Shown here: positions 42,671 to 50,996 of the stretch, piece by piece
Numbering within the stretch: the first letter of the stretch is position 1
Layout: each line of letters opens with the position of its first letter
Assembly (NCBI GenBank): GCA_035555595.1
Contig: DATMGK010000081.1
Coordinates: forward strand, 14,404-78,403
From: Croceibacterium_A sp035555595
GTDB lineage: Bacteria; Pseudomonadota; Alphaproteobacteria; Sphingomonadales; Sphingomonadaceae
Reading direction: 5' to 3'
DNA length: 64,000 bases
The notes under the pieces: model-generated
Seen by the model: the letters and a program-made list of their open reading frames with translations, nothing else
Told to the model about the DNA's origin: nothing
The model's database searches: none
Translations under genes and position numbers: made by a program

Positions 42671-43210
42671 ATGCTGTCAGACAGCGCACAGCGCTATGGC
42701 CTCATCACCCGCACGCTTCATTGGACGATGGCGGCGCTGTTCGCATGGCAATTCACCGGCATGGTCCTGAAATATGTGCTGGGGCGGGTGCCCCTGATGG
42801 CATTCTGGGTGGGCACGCATCCTTCTGTGGGCACTCTGCTGTTTCTGTTGATCTTGATCCGCGTCGGCTGGGCTCTCGGGCAGAAGCGTCAGCGGCCGTC
42901 CTATGGCGAAGGGATTGTTGGTAATCTGGCCAAGGCCGGGCATCTCGCAATGTATGTGCTGATGATCGTGGTGCCCACTCTGGGGCTGCTCAGGATGCTG
43001 GGAGACGTCCGGCCCGTTTCGCTATTCGGCGTGATGCTGAGCCCGGGCGGCGGGGCGGAAGTGCCGTGGATGACTGCGCCAGCCAATCTCGTTCACGGTA
43101 TTCTGGCGTGGGTGCTGCTGGCTTTGATCGTGGGGCACGTGGCGATGGTGATCGTCCACCGTTTCGTCTGGCGGGATGATACGCTGTCCCGCATGATCGG
43201 GCGGGCGTAA
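42671..43210 (+). CDS. Cytochrome b561 family membrane protein
   Basis: This 179-residue protein has four membrane helices and six histidines at 17, 50, 91, 142, 156 and 163 (RTLHW, GTHPSVG, KAGHL, NLVHG, VGHV, IVHRF) that can ligate two b-type haems. Such proteins pass electrons across the inner membrane. Its place directly after the siderophore esterase suggests a role in reducing the ferric siderophore, an inference from context. AGAAGGA precedes the start. The neighbouring phytase terminator is downstream. Confidence 0.85.
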   Translation: MLSDSAQRYGLITRTLHWTMAALFAWQFTGMVLKYVLGRVPLMAFWVGTHPSVGTLLFLLILIRVGWALGQKRQRPSYGEGIVGNLAKAGHLAMYVLMIVVPTLGLLRMLGDVRPVSLFGVMLSPGGGAEVPWMTAPANLVHGILAWVLLALIVGHVAMVIVHRFVWRDDTLSRMIGRA

Positions 43211-43245
43211 CACCAAGAAGTCTCTCGGTATCTCGCGGCCGTTCA

Positions 43246-43279
43246 GAAAAAGGTGGTGGTGGAAACCAGTCCACCACCC
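43246..43279 (-). terminator. Intrinsic terminator after the phytase operon
   Basis: On the minus strand a 9-bp perfect stem GGTGGTGGA/TCCACCACC with a 6-nt loop is followed by ACC and TTTTT, about 96 bp past the phytase stop. It would end the four-gene phosphate operon. The remaining 164-bp gap holds no gene that I see. Confidence 0.7.
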
Positions 43280-43374
43280 AGTCGGGTCGCACCGGAATCC
43301 CTAGGGGCGTAAGCGGTGCGGAACATCCCCCAGATGGAGGATGCCCGACCTGGCAGCGTCTCAATCAAAGGACT

Positions 43375-44427
43375 TCAGGGCAGCGCCAGCGCGCGGCGCA
43401 CTTCGCGCCAGTCGACGATCTTGAAGTTCTGCTGTCCGTTGCCGTCGCTGTCATCATGCATGGCTATCGCGCCTTCGGGGAAGGGGCCGATGGGGCCGCT
43501 CCACGCGTCGAGCCCGTCAGTGGCGGTCACATCGTCGATCTCGCCACCGTGAACGGCAAAGCGACCGACATAAGCATAACTATCGCCGGTAATCCGCCAG
43601 ACCGGATAAGTGGAATCGCCCTGGCTGGATGCGATGAGGTAATTCGTGCCGCGATCGCGCATGATCGTCAGCCCTTCCACATCGGCAGTCAGCCGGTGAT
43701 CGTCTATCGCGGCGACCTGAACGGGCGTGTCACTCGCGCCGCTGGCCAGATCGAACCGCCAGATCGCCACGTCTTCCTCGCCCAGGTAAAGCTGCTGTCG
43801 GGCATCGTCCACGACGCAGCCTTCCGTCTGGCTGCCGACCTTCACGGTGCGCGCCAGCTTCACGGCAGAAGTCGGCTGACCGTTGGCCAGATGATAGATG
43901 CGCGCTTCGCCCAGCTTGTTGTTGGGGATCAGCAGGAAGTCATCCCCCTGTTTACCCATGCAGAAGCCATAGGGCTCGCCGAAATCGGCACCCAGTTCGA
44001 TGAAGCCGTGCTGCCGGATGGCGAAGCTGTCAGGATCGAACAGGTAGACGACGATGCCGAAACGCTGGCGCTCCGTCGCCGCGACGAGGACATAGGGCTT
44101 GCCATCGACCATGAAGCCATCGCGTACATCCACGTTGTTGAGCGGGCCGTCGGGCAGGAACTGGCGCACCTTGCCGTCGAGATCGTGGACGTAGAGCCCG
44201 TCGGACTTGTCGGTCGCGAACATCACGGCGCGGGACGGGTCGCGCGGATTGGCCCACAGTGCGGGATCGTCGGCGTCCACCGCCGGGTCGGTTGTCACCA
44301 AAGTTTCCACCGCCGCCGGAACGGGCCGCGCCGGGTCGCCGGTCGCGGCGATGCCTTGCGGGCGCTCAGGCGCGCCGGCGCAGGCCGCGAGGAGGGCGAG
44401 GGGAGAGGCGCAGAGCAGCTTCTTCAT
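43375..44427 (-). CDS. Beta-propeller phytase lipoprotein
   Basis: The last gene of the phosphate operon. The N-terminus has a lipobox (LAAC, Cys16). The body carries the hallmarks of BPP phytases: DADDPALWANP, GPLNNVDVRDG, GCVVDDARQQLYLGEEDV, ADVEGLTIMRD and LIASSQGDSTYPVWRI, with the calcium-binding Asp/Glu clusters, and the final QNFKIVDW. This enzyme hydrolyses phytate to inositol phosphates and phosphate at neutral pH with calcium. At 350 residues it has the normal length. It is preceded by the acid-phosphatase-like gene with a 4-bp gap and ends before a terminator. The lipid anchor would keep it at the outer membrane or cell surface. Confidence 0.93.
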   Translation of the reverse strand: MKKLLCASPLALLAACAGAPERPQGIAATGDPARPVPAAVETLVTTDPAVDADDPALWANPRDPSRAVMFATDKSDGLYVHDLDGKVRQFLPDGPLNNVDVRDGFMVDGKPYVLVAATERQRFGIVVYLFDPDSFAIRQHGFIELGADFGEPYGFCMGKQGDDFLLIPNNKLGEARIYHLANGQPTSAVKLARTVKVGSQTEGCVVDDARQQLYLGEEDVAIWRFDLASGASDTPVQVAAIDDHRLTADVEGLTIMRDRGTNYLIASSQGDSTYPVWRITGDSYAYVGRFAVHGGEIDDVTATDGLDAWSGPIGPFPEGAIAMHDDSDGNGQQNFKIVDWREVRRALALP

Positions 44428-44431
44428 GAGA

Positions 44432-45838
44432 TCAATCCTTCAGCCTTGCCGTGCAGGGGACACCATCAGGCCCCATTTCACCCACGCAGCGTCGCTCGGC
44501 AGTTGGCGCCGCTACTTCGATCAGCCTGTTGCCGTCCGTCGACCGCACGAGATCGAACCCATCGTAGAGCCGCCCGGTCGCGGTGAAGGTCCGCATTTGC
44601 AGGCGGTCCTGCGTCACCTCCACCACCTGATAAAGTTCGGTATCCTCCGCCACGCGGTCAGGCTGGGTATTTGCACGATCGTTGAGACCGTACATCTTCG
44701 ATCCGGTGACGGAGACCAGATAGACCGGCCCCTGAACCCGGCCGTCAGCCCGCGCGGCGGCAGAGGCGGTCTTGCCGCCTTCCGCCGTCAGCCGGCTGTA
44801 ACAATGGTCATGCCCCTGCAGCACCAGATCGACCCCGCGCGCCTCGAAAATCGGCTTCCAGGCAGCCTTCAGCACTTCGGTGTCGTTGGGGCGGGCGCAG
44901 GTGAAGATCGGCTGGTGGAACAGCACCACGTTCCAGCGCGCCTTGCTGGTGGCAAGGGTTTCGTCCAGCCAGCGGGTCTGGCTGTCCAGCCCGCCCAGAT
45001 CCAGCGCGGCCGTACCGTCGAGGATGATGAAGCGGACCCCCTGATAATCGACGAAGTAGCTGGAGGCTTTTGCCGCTTCCGCACCATTGCCGGGCAGGGC
45101 GAACTGCAACGACCAGTGCGGGCCCAGTTCCTTGGCTTCGGCTCCATCGGGCAGGGTGGTTTCCGCGTATTCGTGGTTGCCTGGCGCGGGCAGCTGCGGG
45201 ACCATGGCGTAGTTATAGCCGCCCGCCTGCGTCCATTCGCCCCATTCGTCGTCATGGGCCAGTTCGTCACGCTGGGCGACCAGATCGCCGGCATGGACGA
45301 CCAGCGCGGGGGCTGCGGTCGCGTGGAAGGCCTGCCGGATTACGCGCGACGCCAGGCTGAGGATGTCGTTTTGCGTGTCGCCGAAATAGAGGAACCGGAA
45401 CGGTTGCAGTTCTGCCTGTGCCGTGCGGAAGGGCAGCCACTCGCTCCATCCCGCGCTGCCTTTCAGGCGATAGACATAGGCGCGGCCCGGTTCCAGCCCG
45501 GTGAAGCGGACCTGATGATAGAAGGCCCTGCCGTTCTCGTTGTCGATTGCCGTGCTGGCGCCGGTTATTTTTACGGCGCGAGCGGAGAGTTTGGGGCCGT
45601 CGATCGCCGGGGCGATCTCGGCCTCCGCCACGGCTTGCGCCGCATCGGTGCGGAACGCCACAGCCATCTCGTGCGAAGGGTCTGCCCCCGGTGTCAGCAC
45701 GATGCGATCGGGCAGGTTCTTCGGGGCGTAGGGCAGGCCGGCGGAGCGGGGCAGATCGGTGGGAACCTGCGCGAGGGATGGTATGGCCGCTGCGGCAGTG
45801 GCGAGCAGCGCGGCGAAAGTCAGCTTTCTGATCCGCAT
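44432..45838 (-). CDS. Secreted purple acid phosphatase-like metallophosphoesterase
   Basis: This 468-residue enzyme has a signal peptide (SLAQ), an N-terminal fibronectin III-like domain (FTGLEPGRAYVYRLKG) and the five metallophosphoesterase blocks: GDTQND (153-158), HAGDLV (182-187), GNHE (220-223), LFHQPIF and GHDHCYSR. This is the layout of purple acid phosphatases, which cleave phosphomonoesters using a two-metal centre. It lies in the tight operon between the pyrophosphatase (11-bp gap) and the phytase (4-bp gap) and probably completes dephosphorylation of inositol phosphates released by the phytase. Confidence 0.9.
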   Translation of the reverse strand: MRIRKLTFAALLATAAAAIPSLAQVPTDLPRSAGLPYAPKNLPDRIVLTPGADPSHEMAVAFRTDAAQAVAEAEIAPAIDGPKLSARAVKITGASTAIDNENGRAFYHQVRFTGLEPGRAYVYRLKGSAGWSEWLPFRTAQAELQPFRFLYFGDTQNDILSLASRVIRQAFHATAAPALVVHAGDLVAQRDELAHDDEWGEWTQAGGYNYAMVPQLPAPGNHEYAETTLPDGAEAKELGPHWSLQFALPGNGAEAAKASSYFVDYQGVRFIILDGTAALDLGGLDSQTRWLDETLATSKARWNVVLFHQPIFTCARPNDTEVLKAAWKPIFEARGVDLVLQGHDHCYSRLTAEGGKTASAAARADGRVQGPVYLVSVTGSKMYGLNDRANTQPDRVAEDTELYQVVEVTQDRLQMRTFTATGRLYDGFDLVRSTDGNRLIEVAAPTAERRCVGEMGPDGVPCTARLKD

Positions 45839-45849
45839 GGGAAACTCCT

Positions 45850-46395
45850 TTATCTGGCGCTTGCGATCGCTTCGTTGACGATCGCGGCGGCTTCGTCGGC
45901 GTCGCCGAAGCCCGAAAGGACTACTGGCGAGCGGCCGTCGGGCGCCTGTTTGTAAAGCCTGAAGAAATTGGTGATCCGCGCGCGCTCCGTCTCAGGCAGG
46001 TCGGTGATAGAGCGGACAGAATCGTAGGTGGGATCGACGGAAGATGCGGGCACTGCGATGATCTTGTCATCGGCCTCTCCCGCATCAGTCATTCTCAACA
46101 CGCCGATCACACGAACCTGAATGCGCGCACCGGGCATTATCGGGGCACGCGTGTGGACCAGAATGTCCAACTCGTCGCCATCGCCCGCTCGCGTGACGGG
46201 GATCCCCCCATAGTTGACCGGATAAACCACCGGCAGGGGCAGAAACCGATCCACGAAGATCCGGCCTTCGGCGTCACGTTCGTACTTTATATCGCCACCG
46301 GCCGGGATCTCGATGATCGCCATCGCATCCACGCCCGCGGATGCTGGCGCCGCCACCGCGAAGAGCGGCAGCGCCAGCATTGCGAGGTGCTTCAT
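45850..46395 (-). CDS. ppa: Family I inorganic pyrophosphatase with signal peptide
   Basis: A 181-residue protein with the family I pyrophosphatase pattern: IEIPAGGDIKYERD, YPVNYGGIP, the Asp cluster GDGDELDILV and DAGEADDKIIAVP with the Lys. These match the metal and substrate residues of the E. coli enzyme (Asp65, 67, 70, 97, 102 and Lys104). Unlike cytoplasmic Ppa it begins with a clear signal peptide (KHLAMLALPLFAVAAPASAG), so it works outside the cytoplasm. It overlaps the receptor stop by 1 nt (TGATG) and would release phosphate from pyrophosphate or inositol pyrophosphate fragments in the periplasm. Confidence 0.9.
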   Translation of the reverse strand: MKHLAMLALPLFAVAAPASAGVDAMAIIEIPAGGDIKYERDAEGRIFVDRFLPLPVVYPVNYGGIPVTRAGDGDELDILVHTRAPIMPGARIQVRVIGVLRMTDAGEADDKIIAVPASSVDPTYDSVRSITDLPETERARITNFFRLYKQAPDGRSPVVLSGFGDADEAAAIVNEAIASAR

Positions 46396-49226
46396 CAGAA
46401 GGTCGCCTTCACGCCGAACTTCACGGTTCGGCCCAGTTCGTCATACTGGAGCAGGCGATGGCGGCCTTCGTAATCCTGATAGGCCAGGAACGGCTCGTCC
46501 AGAACGTTGACCACCTCGGCGATGAGCTGGAAGTTCTTCGTCACGTTGTACTTCGCCGTCAGATCGATCTGGAAATGCTGATCGACGTAGCGGTCTTCGT
46601 CCGCGTCGCCGCCGATCTCATCCAGATACTTGCTGCGATAGGCGCCGGCAGCACGCAGGCTGATCGGCCCCTTTTCATAACCGAGCACTGCGTTGAACGT
46701 GTGCTTGGCAGACTGAGCTAGCGGAATGCGGCGCCCTTCCAGAGAGGTGCCGTCGGCAAGCTGTCCTTCCGCATCGGTGTAGGTGTAGTTGAAGTTCACC
46801 AGCAGGCCATCCAGCGCGCCGGGCAGGAAATCCAGCGCCTGGCTATAGGCGAATTCGAAGCCCTTGACGGTCGCCTTGTCGCCATTCAGCGGAATGTTCG
46901 CTTCGGTAAAAGGCACGCCATTATAGACGCCATTGTAAGGCGCATCGTCCTCTTCAAACTTGGCTTCGACGATGAAGTCGTCGATCTGCTTGTAGAACAG
47001 GCCGCCCTGGATCACGGCGTTGCGGGCGAAGTAGTATTCTGCCGACAGGTCGAAGTTCCAGGCGCGATAAGGGTTCAGGTCCGGATTGCCGAAGCTGCCC
47101 TTACGCTCGCCCTCGTCGTTCTCTTCGATCACGAAGCGCGGCGCGATGTCCGACAGCTTCGGCCGCATCACGCTGCGGAATGCACCGCCGCGCAGCACGA
47201 CGTTGCGGGCCGGCTCGTAGCGAAGGGTCAGGCTGGGCAGCCAGTCGGTATACTTGCGGCTGAACGTCAGCGGCGTGACGGTGACCGTCTCGTCGTCCTC
47301 GTTCACTTCCAGCCGGTTGCCCAGGAAGTCGTTCGTGGTCTGCTCGACACGCACGCCGCCGATGATCCGCAGGTCGCTGCTGTCGAAGCGGCCCATCAGA
47401 TAGCCCGCAACGATGTCTTCTCCGGCGGTGTAGTCTTCCGCGGCTGAGGCCAGAAGGGTATCGAACGGATTGATTTCCATGCCGTCCGTACCGTTGGCGG
47501 CATAGTATTCCCGCCATTCCTTGAGGCCAGCGGTCGGGCTGACATCGGCAAGGCCATAGGTCTGCTTACCCAGCACATCCGCCAGGGTGAAGCCATCGAT
47601 GTCATCGAAGATATCGATGGTCATGTTCAGGCTCTTGTCGCGGAAGCGGGCCTTCACGCCGGTCTGAATCTCGAAAGTGCCGCTGGCCAGCGCGAACGAA
47701 CGCGCCACATCGGCCCGCACGGAATATTCCCGGTCGCGCGCGTCTTCTTCCGTGGTTCGTTCCAGCAGAGTGGGCCGATAGCGGCTGGCGTCGTAGAAAT
47801 CGTCCGCACCCTCGCTGATCGTATAAGTGGGGCGGCCGATATCCGTCATGTCCACTTCGACCCCGAGCGAACCCGGATCGTTGAAACGCTGACGGAAACG
47901 GATCGGATCGACCGAGCCGTCTTCGAACTGCCGCGCTTCGGACCACGCTGCGTCATAGGTCAGGCGCCACGGACCGGCCTCGGTCTTGCCGCCGAACGAG
48001 ACGGTCTTGATCGTCTGGATTTCCTGCCGATCCTTCAGGTCGCGGCGCACTTCAATGCGGTCGTCTTCGGTCGGTTCGAAATAGGCGGTGGTATCGGTGC
48101 CTGAAAGCGGCGGGGCGTCGAACTTGAACACCAGCCGGCGGCGCGATTCCTCATCGTCGAAGCGGCTGTAGAGCCCGCGCAGATAGATTTCAGTGGTATC
48201 ATCGACGCGCACGTCGAACGACAGGCTGCCGCCGATACGCTCGCGGTCCACGTCATAGTCGCGGTATTCCAGCGTTTCCGCATAGGTCACGCCGTCGTCG
48301 CTCGTGGTCCAGTCGGCCATCTCGACGTTGTCGGCGCCCAGCTTGCGCTTGTGATAGTTCACACCGCCGGAAATGCCGAAGTTCTCACCGATGCGGGTCG
48401 AGAAATCGAGGCCAAACTTCGGGCTGACGAGATCGCGGATCTCGTTGTACGAACCTTCGGCCTTCACCGACACGAAGCCTGTCTTGCGGTCAAACGCGCT
48501 GGTGGTGTTGATTTCCACCGAACCGCCGATGGTGTCGGCGTCCATGTCCGGCGTCAGCGTCTTCTTGATCTCGATCGATTCGACCAGTTCCGAAGGGATC
48601 ACGTCCAGCGCGGCGGCGCGCTCGTCACCGCCCGTAGCCAGCACGCGATTGCCGTTGATCGAGGTGGAATTGAGATTGGGCCCGAGGCCGCGAACTGAAA
48701 CGAAGCGGCCTTCGCCCTGATCGTCGAGCACGGTGATACCGGGGGCGCGGCGCAGCGCTTCGGCCACGTTCTGATCGGGAAACTGGCCAACCGCGTCGCG
48801 GGTCAGCACGGTGGAGACGCCATCTGCCGAGCGCTGGCGCGAGATGGAACTGCCAAGATTGGCGAACTGGCCGATGACCAGGATGGAATTATCCGCGCCA
48901 CCCGTGCCCAGCGCGATGTTGGAACGGGTCACGCCCGTTTCGGTCACGCTGATCGACTGGGTGCTTTCTTCGGCGCCCGCATAGCTGATGCGCAGGGTAT
49001 AGGTGCCGGCGGGCACATCGGTGAAGCGATAGACCCCGTCCTGACCGGCGACGACAACCCGTCCCAGCTCAACGATCTCAACTTGCGCCCCTTGCAAGCC
49101 ACGAACGCCGCCTTCGTCCACCACGCTGCCGGAAAGCGTGCCGGCCATTGCAGGTGCGGAAAACGCCGTGAGTGAAAGAAGCGCGGCGAGAAAACGGCCG
49201 CGGCGAGCGCGTGCGATGTGCGACAT
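46395..49226 (-). CDS. TonB-dependent receptor with carboxypeptidase-regulatory-like domain, phytate operon
   Basis: This 943-residue receptor is the first gene of a four-gene operon. After a signal peptide (about 28 residues) comes a CarboxypepD_reg-like beta domain (LSGSVVDEGGVRGLQGAQVE to LRISYAG), a TonB-box region ILVIGQF, a plug with SRQRSADGVSTVLTRDAVGQFPD and NVAEALRRAPGITVLDD, and a barrel ending in the aromatic KATF. Receptors of this type lie beside phytase genes in other Proteobacteria. It probably imports inositol phosphates or a related anion. A set of PhoB sites lies upstream, and AAGGGA precedes the start by six nt. Confidence 0.92.
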   Translation of the reverse strand: MSHIARARRGRFLAALLSLTAFSAPAMAGTLSGSVVDEGGVRGLQGAQVEIVELGRVVVAGQDGVYRFTDVPAGTYTLRISYAGAEESTQSISVTETGVTRSNIALGTGGADNSILVIGQFANLGSSISRQRSADGVSTVLTRDAVGQFPDQNVAEALRRAPGITVLDDQGEGRFVSVRGLGPNLNSTSINGNRVLATGGDERAAALDVIPSELVESIEIKKTLTPDMDADTIGGSVEINTTSAFDRKTGFVSVKAEGSYNEIRDLVSPKFGLDFSTRIGENFGISGGVNYHKRKLGADNVEMADWTTSDDGVTYAETLEYRDYDVDRERIGGSLSFDVRVDDTTEIYLRGLYSRFDDEESRRRLVFKFDAPPLSGTDTTAYFEPTEDDRIEVRRDLKDRQEIQTIKTVSFGGKTEAGPWRLTYDAAWSEARQFEDGSVDPIRFRQRFNDPGSLGVEVDMTDIGRPTYTISEGADDFYDASRYRPTLLERTTEEDARDREYSVRADVARSFALASGTFEIQTGVKARFRDKSLNMTIDIFDDIDGFTLADVLGKQTYGLADVSPTAGLKEWREYYAANGTDGMEINPFDTLLASAAEDYTAGEDIVAGYLMGRFDSSDLRIIGGVRVEQTTNDFLGNRLEVNEDDETVTVTPLTFSRKYTDWLPSLTLRYEPARNVVLRGGAFRSVMRPKLSDIAPRFVIEENDEGERKGSFGNPDLNPYRAWNFDLSAEYYFARNAVIQGGLFYKQIDDFIVEAKFEEDDAPYNGVYNGVPFTEANIPLNGDKATVKGFEFAYSQALDFLPGALDGLLVNFNYTYTDAEGQLADGTSLEGRRIPLAQSAKHTFNAVLGYEKGPISLRAAGAYRSKYLDEIGGDADEDRYVDQHFQIDLTAKYNVTKNFQLIAEVVNVLDEPFLAYQDYEGRHRLLQYDELGRTVKFGVKATF

Positions 49227-49290
49227 GGCTGATCCCTTGTGGCTGACGGTCCAAATCGCCGTCGTTCGAGGGGGCCGTTAAAAGTGGGGA

Positions 49291-49330
49291 ATGACATGTC
49301 GAAGGCAGATTGATGACACACCGATGACAG
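49291..49330 (-). promoter_or_regulatory. PHO box array: four PhoB half-sites
   Basis: On the minus strand four 7-mers, CTGTCAT, GTGTCAT, CTGCCTT and ATGTCAT, begin exactly 11 bp apart (right ends 49330, 49319, 49308, 49297). This is the geometry of two adjacent PHO boxes (CTGTCAT direct repeats at 11-bp spacing). They lie 65-104 bp upstream of the receptor start and should make the operon phosphate-starvation inducible. Confidence 0.82.
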
Positions 49331-49462
49331 GTGGTGGTCACGTCCGAAGGACTGGAGAAACGACAGCAAATTTGATTGAACGCTAATAATTATGTGGATT
49401 AATTAAATATAGTCGGGCAACAAGTGGCGCTTGTTATATCGATCTGAACGGAACTCGCTGGC

Positions 49463-50419
49463 ATGGTCATCCTTCTGCGCAATGCGGCTGGCGCGGTGGC
49501 AGCTTTCGGCCTGCTTCTTTCAATTCCAGCTTTCGGGCAGTCTGCCTCCGGCACATCTTCTGTGGAAACGGAAGATGACAGCATAACCGTTACCGGCCGT
49601 CGTCCGGCAACACGATCGGAAGTATCCAGGCAGGCAGACCAGATCACGCCGCGAAACGGCAATCCGCGCCGCAATCCGCTAGCTCGGTTTGAAAAGCCTG
49701 TTTGTCCCGGCGTGATTGGAATGCCAGAGGCATGGGCTGAACATCTTGTTGGTCGCGTCCGTCATGTCGCTGGCCTTGTCGGTATGGATGTGGCGCCAGA
49801 GAACGCCTGCGACCCCAATGTGCTGGTGGTCTTTGTTCCCAGCGCGCGCGATGGGCTAGCTCAGGTGGAAAAGGTATTCCCTGACATGTTCCGGCGCATG
49901 TCGTTGCAAGAGCGAGAGAGGCTACGGGAAGATACTGGCGCGGTGCGGGTCGTGACCGCAAGCGTGGAGCGGACGCGCGATGGTTTCGACGTCCCGCCGC
50001 GCACAGGCTCTGGCAGTCCGCCAGTGGTATCGGTGCCGCTGGCCTTTTCCCGCATATTCCTCACCACGCGCGAGGATATCGAAAGCGTTATCCTCCTTAT
50101 CGAGGCACGCGCCGCCGGTGGCATGTCAGTGGTGCAACTGGCGGACTATGTCGCCATGCGCAGCTTTGCCGAAACCCGACATCCGCCAGAGGATGTGCTG
50201 GCGATGGATACGATCCTTACGCTGTTCGAGCCGGGGGCGAGTGCGCCGCAGTCGCTGACCGATTTCGACCTCGCCTATTTGCGAAGCCTTTATGATGGCA
50301 TTCCGAACATGCCCGCGACCACGCGCACACTAGGGCTGAACCGGCAACTGCGGCGAATGGAGCAGGACGGGACAGGAATTGCGGAGCCGGATCTTACGGA
50401 AACCGGCGAAGGCGAGTGA
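49463..50419 (+). CDS. Secreted protein of unknown function with TonB-box-like N-terminus
   Basis: A 318-residue protein with a signal peptide ending in PAFGQ. The mature N-terminus has the stretch DDSITVTGRRP, which resembles the TonB-box region of receptors (IIVTGSR in the receptor at 51508). The rest (residues 70-290) carries a conserved-looking core, FEKPVCPGVIGMPEAW and VLVVFVPSARDGL, and two cysteines (about residues 80 and 115) that could form a disulfide. I recall similar uncharacterised secreted proteins in sphingomonads. It is divergent from the phytate receptor across the PHO-box region (236-bp gap). The role is not known; binding to TonB or to a receptor is only an idea. Confidence 0.72.
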   Translation: MVILLRNAAGAVAAFGLLLSIPAFGQSASGTSSVETEDDSITVTGRRPATRSEVSRQADQITPRNGNPRRNPLARFEKPVCPGVIGMPEAWAEHLVGRVRHVAGLVGMDVAPENACDPNVLVVFVPSARDGLAQVEKVFPDMFRRMSLQERERLREDTGAVRVVTASVERTRDGFDVPPRTGSGSPPVVSVPLAFSRIFLTTREDIESVILLIEARAAGGMSVVQLADYVAMRSFAETRHPPEDVLAMDTILTLFEPGASAPQSLTDFDLAYLRSLYDGIPNMPATTRTLGLNRQLRRMEQDGTGIAEPDLTETGEGE

Positions 50420-50462
50420 CGCGATTGGTGGGGTCGCTTCTTCGAAAGCAATATGCAGCGGT

Positions 50463-50996
50463 TCAGTCGCGCGTCCGGTCGCGCGATGGAAGATCGTCGA
50501 TCCGCATCTTGCGATTTACCGGCTCGCCCAGCCTTTTCAGCATCTTGTCGATCAGACGCTGCATCTCGTCGATCTCCTCCGGGGATATACCTTCCAGAAT
50601 GTGATCGCGCATCATGTCGTAGATGGCGAAGATCTTCCGAGTTTCTTCTTCGCCCTTGGGGGTGATGGATAGAAGATTGACCCGCCGGTCGCCAGGGTCG
50701 GGCAGGCGCTCCACAAGCCCTTCCTTGCTCAGGATATCGACCATGCGCGTGATCGTCGCACCTTCCAGTTGAAGGCGCCGGGCTACGTCGCTCTGCGATG
50801 GATTGCCCTCCATGTTCAGAATTGCGCCCAGGGTCTCCATTCTTGACGCCGTCTGATCGATTCGGCGCAGTTCCTCGTCCATCTTGTTGCGAAACCCACG
50901 CACCAGCAGGACCATCTGGACGAGCATCCTGATTTCGCGGGTGGTTTTGCCTTCCTTGTACAGGTCGAAGGCATTGCGCGTTGAGGGGTAGGGCAC
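50463..50996 (-). CDS. MarR family transcriptional regulator
   Basis: A 177-residue MarR protein: a helical N-terminus, then the winged-helix region TLGAILNMEGNPSQSDVARRLQLEGATITRMVDILSKEGLVERL with the wing DPGDRRVNLLSITPKGEEE, and long C-terminal dimer helices. The start is GTG at 50996 with AAGGA seven nt upstream. It is divergent from the large TonB receptor, across an AT-rich promoter region, and may regulate it. The ligand is unknown. The longer N- and C-terminal ends are slightly unusual for MarR (usual length 140-160). Confidence 0.9.
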   Translation of the reverse strand: MPYPSTRNAFDLYKEGKTTREIRMLVQMVLLVRGFRNKMDEELRRIDQTASRMETLGAILNMEGNPSQSDVARRLQLEGATITRMVDILSKEGLVERLPDPGDRRVNLLSITPKGEEETRKIFAIYDMMRDHILEGISPEEIDEMQRLIDKMLKRLGEPVNRKMRIDDLPSRDRTRD

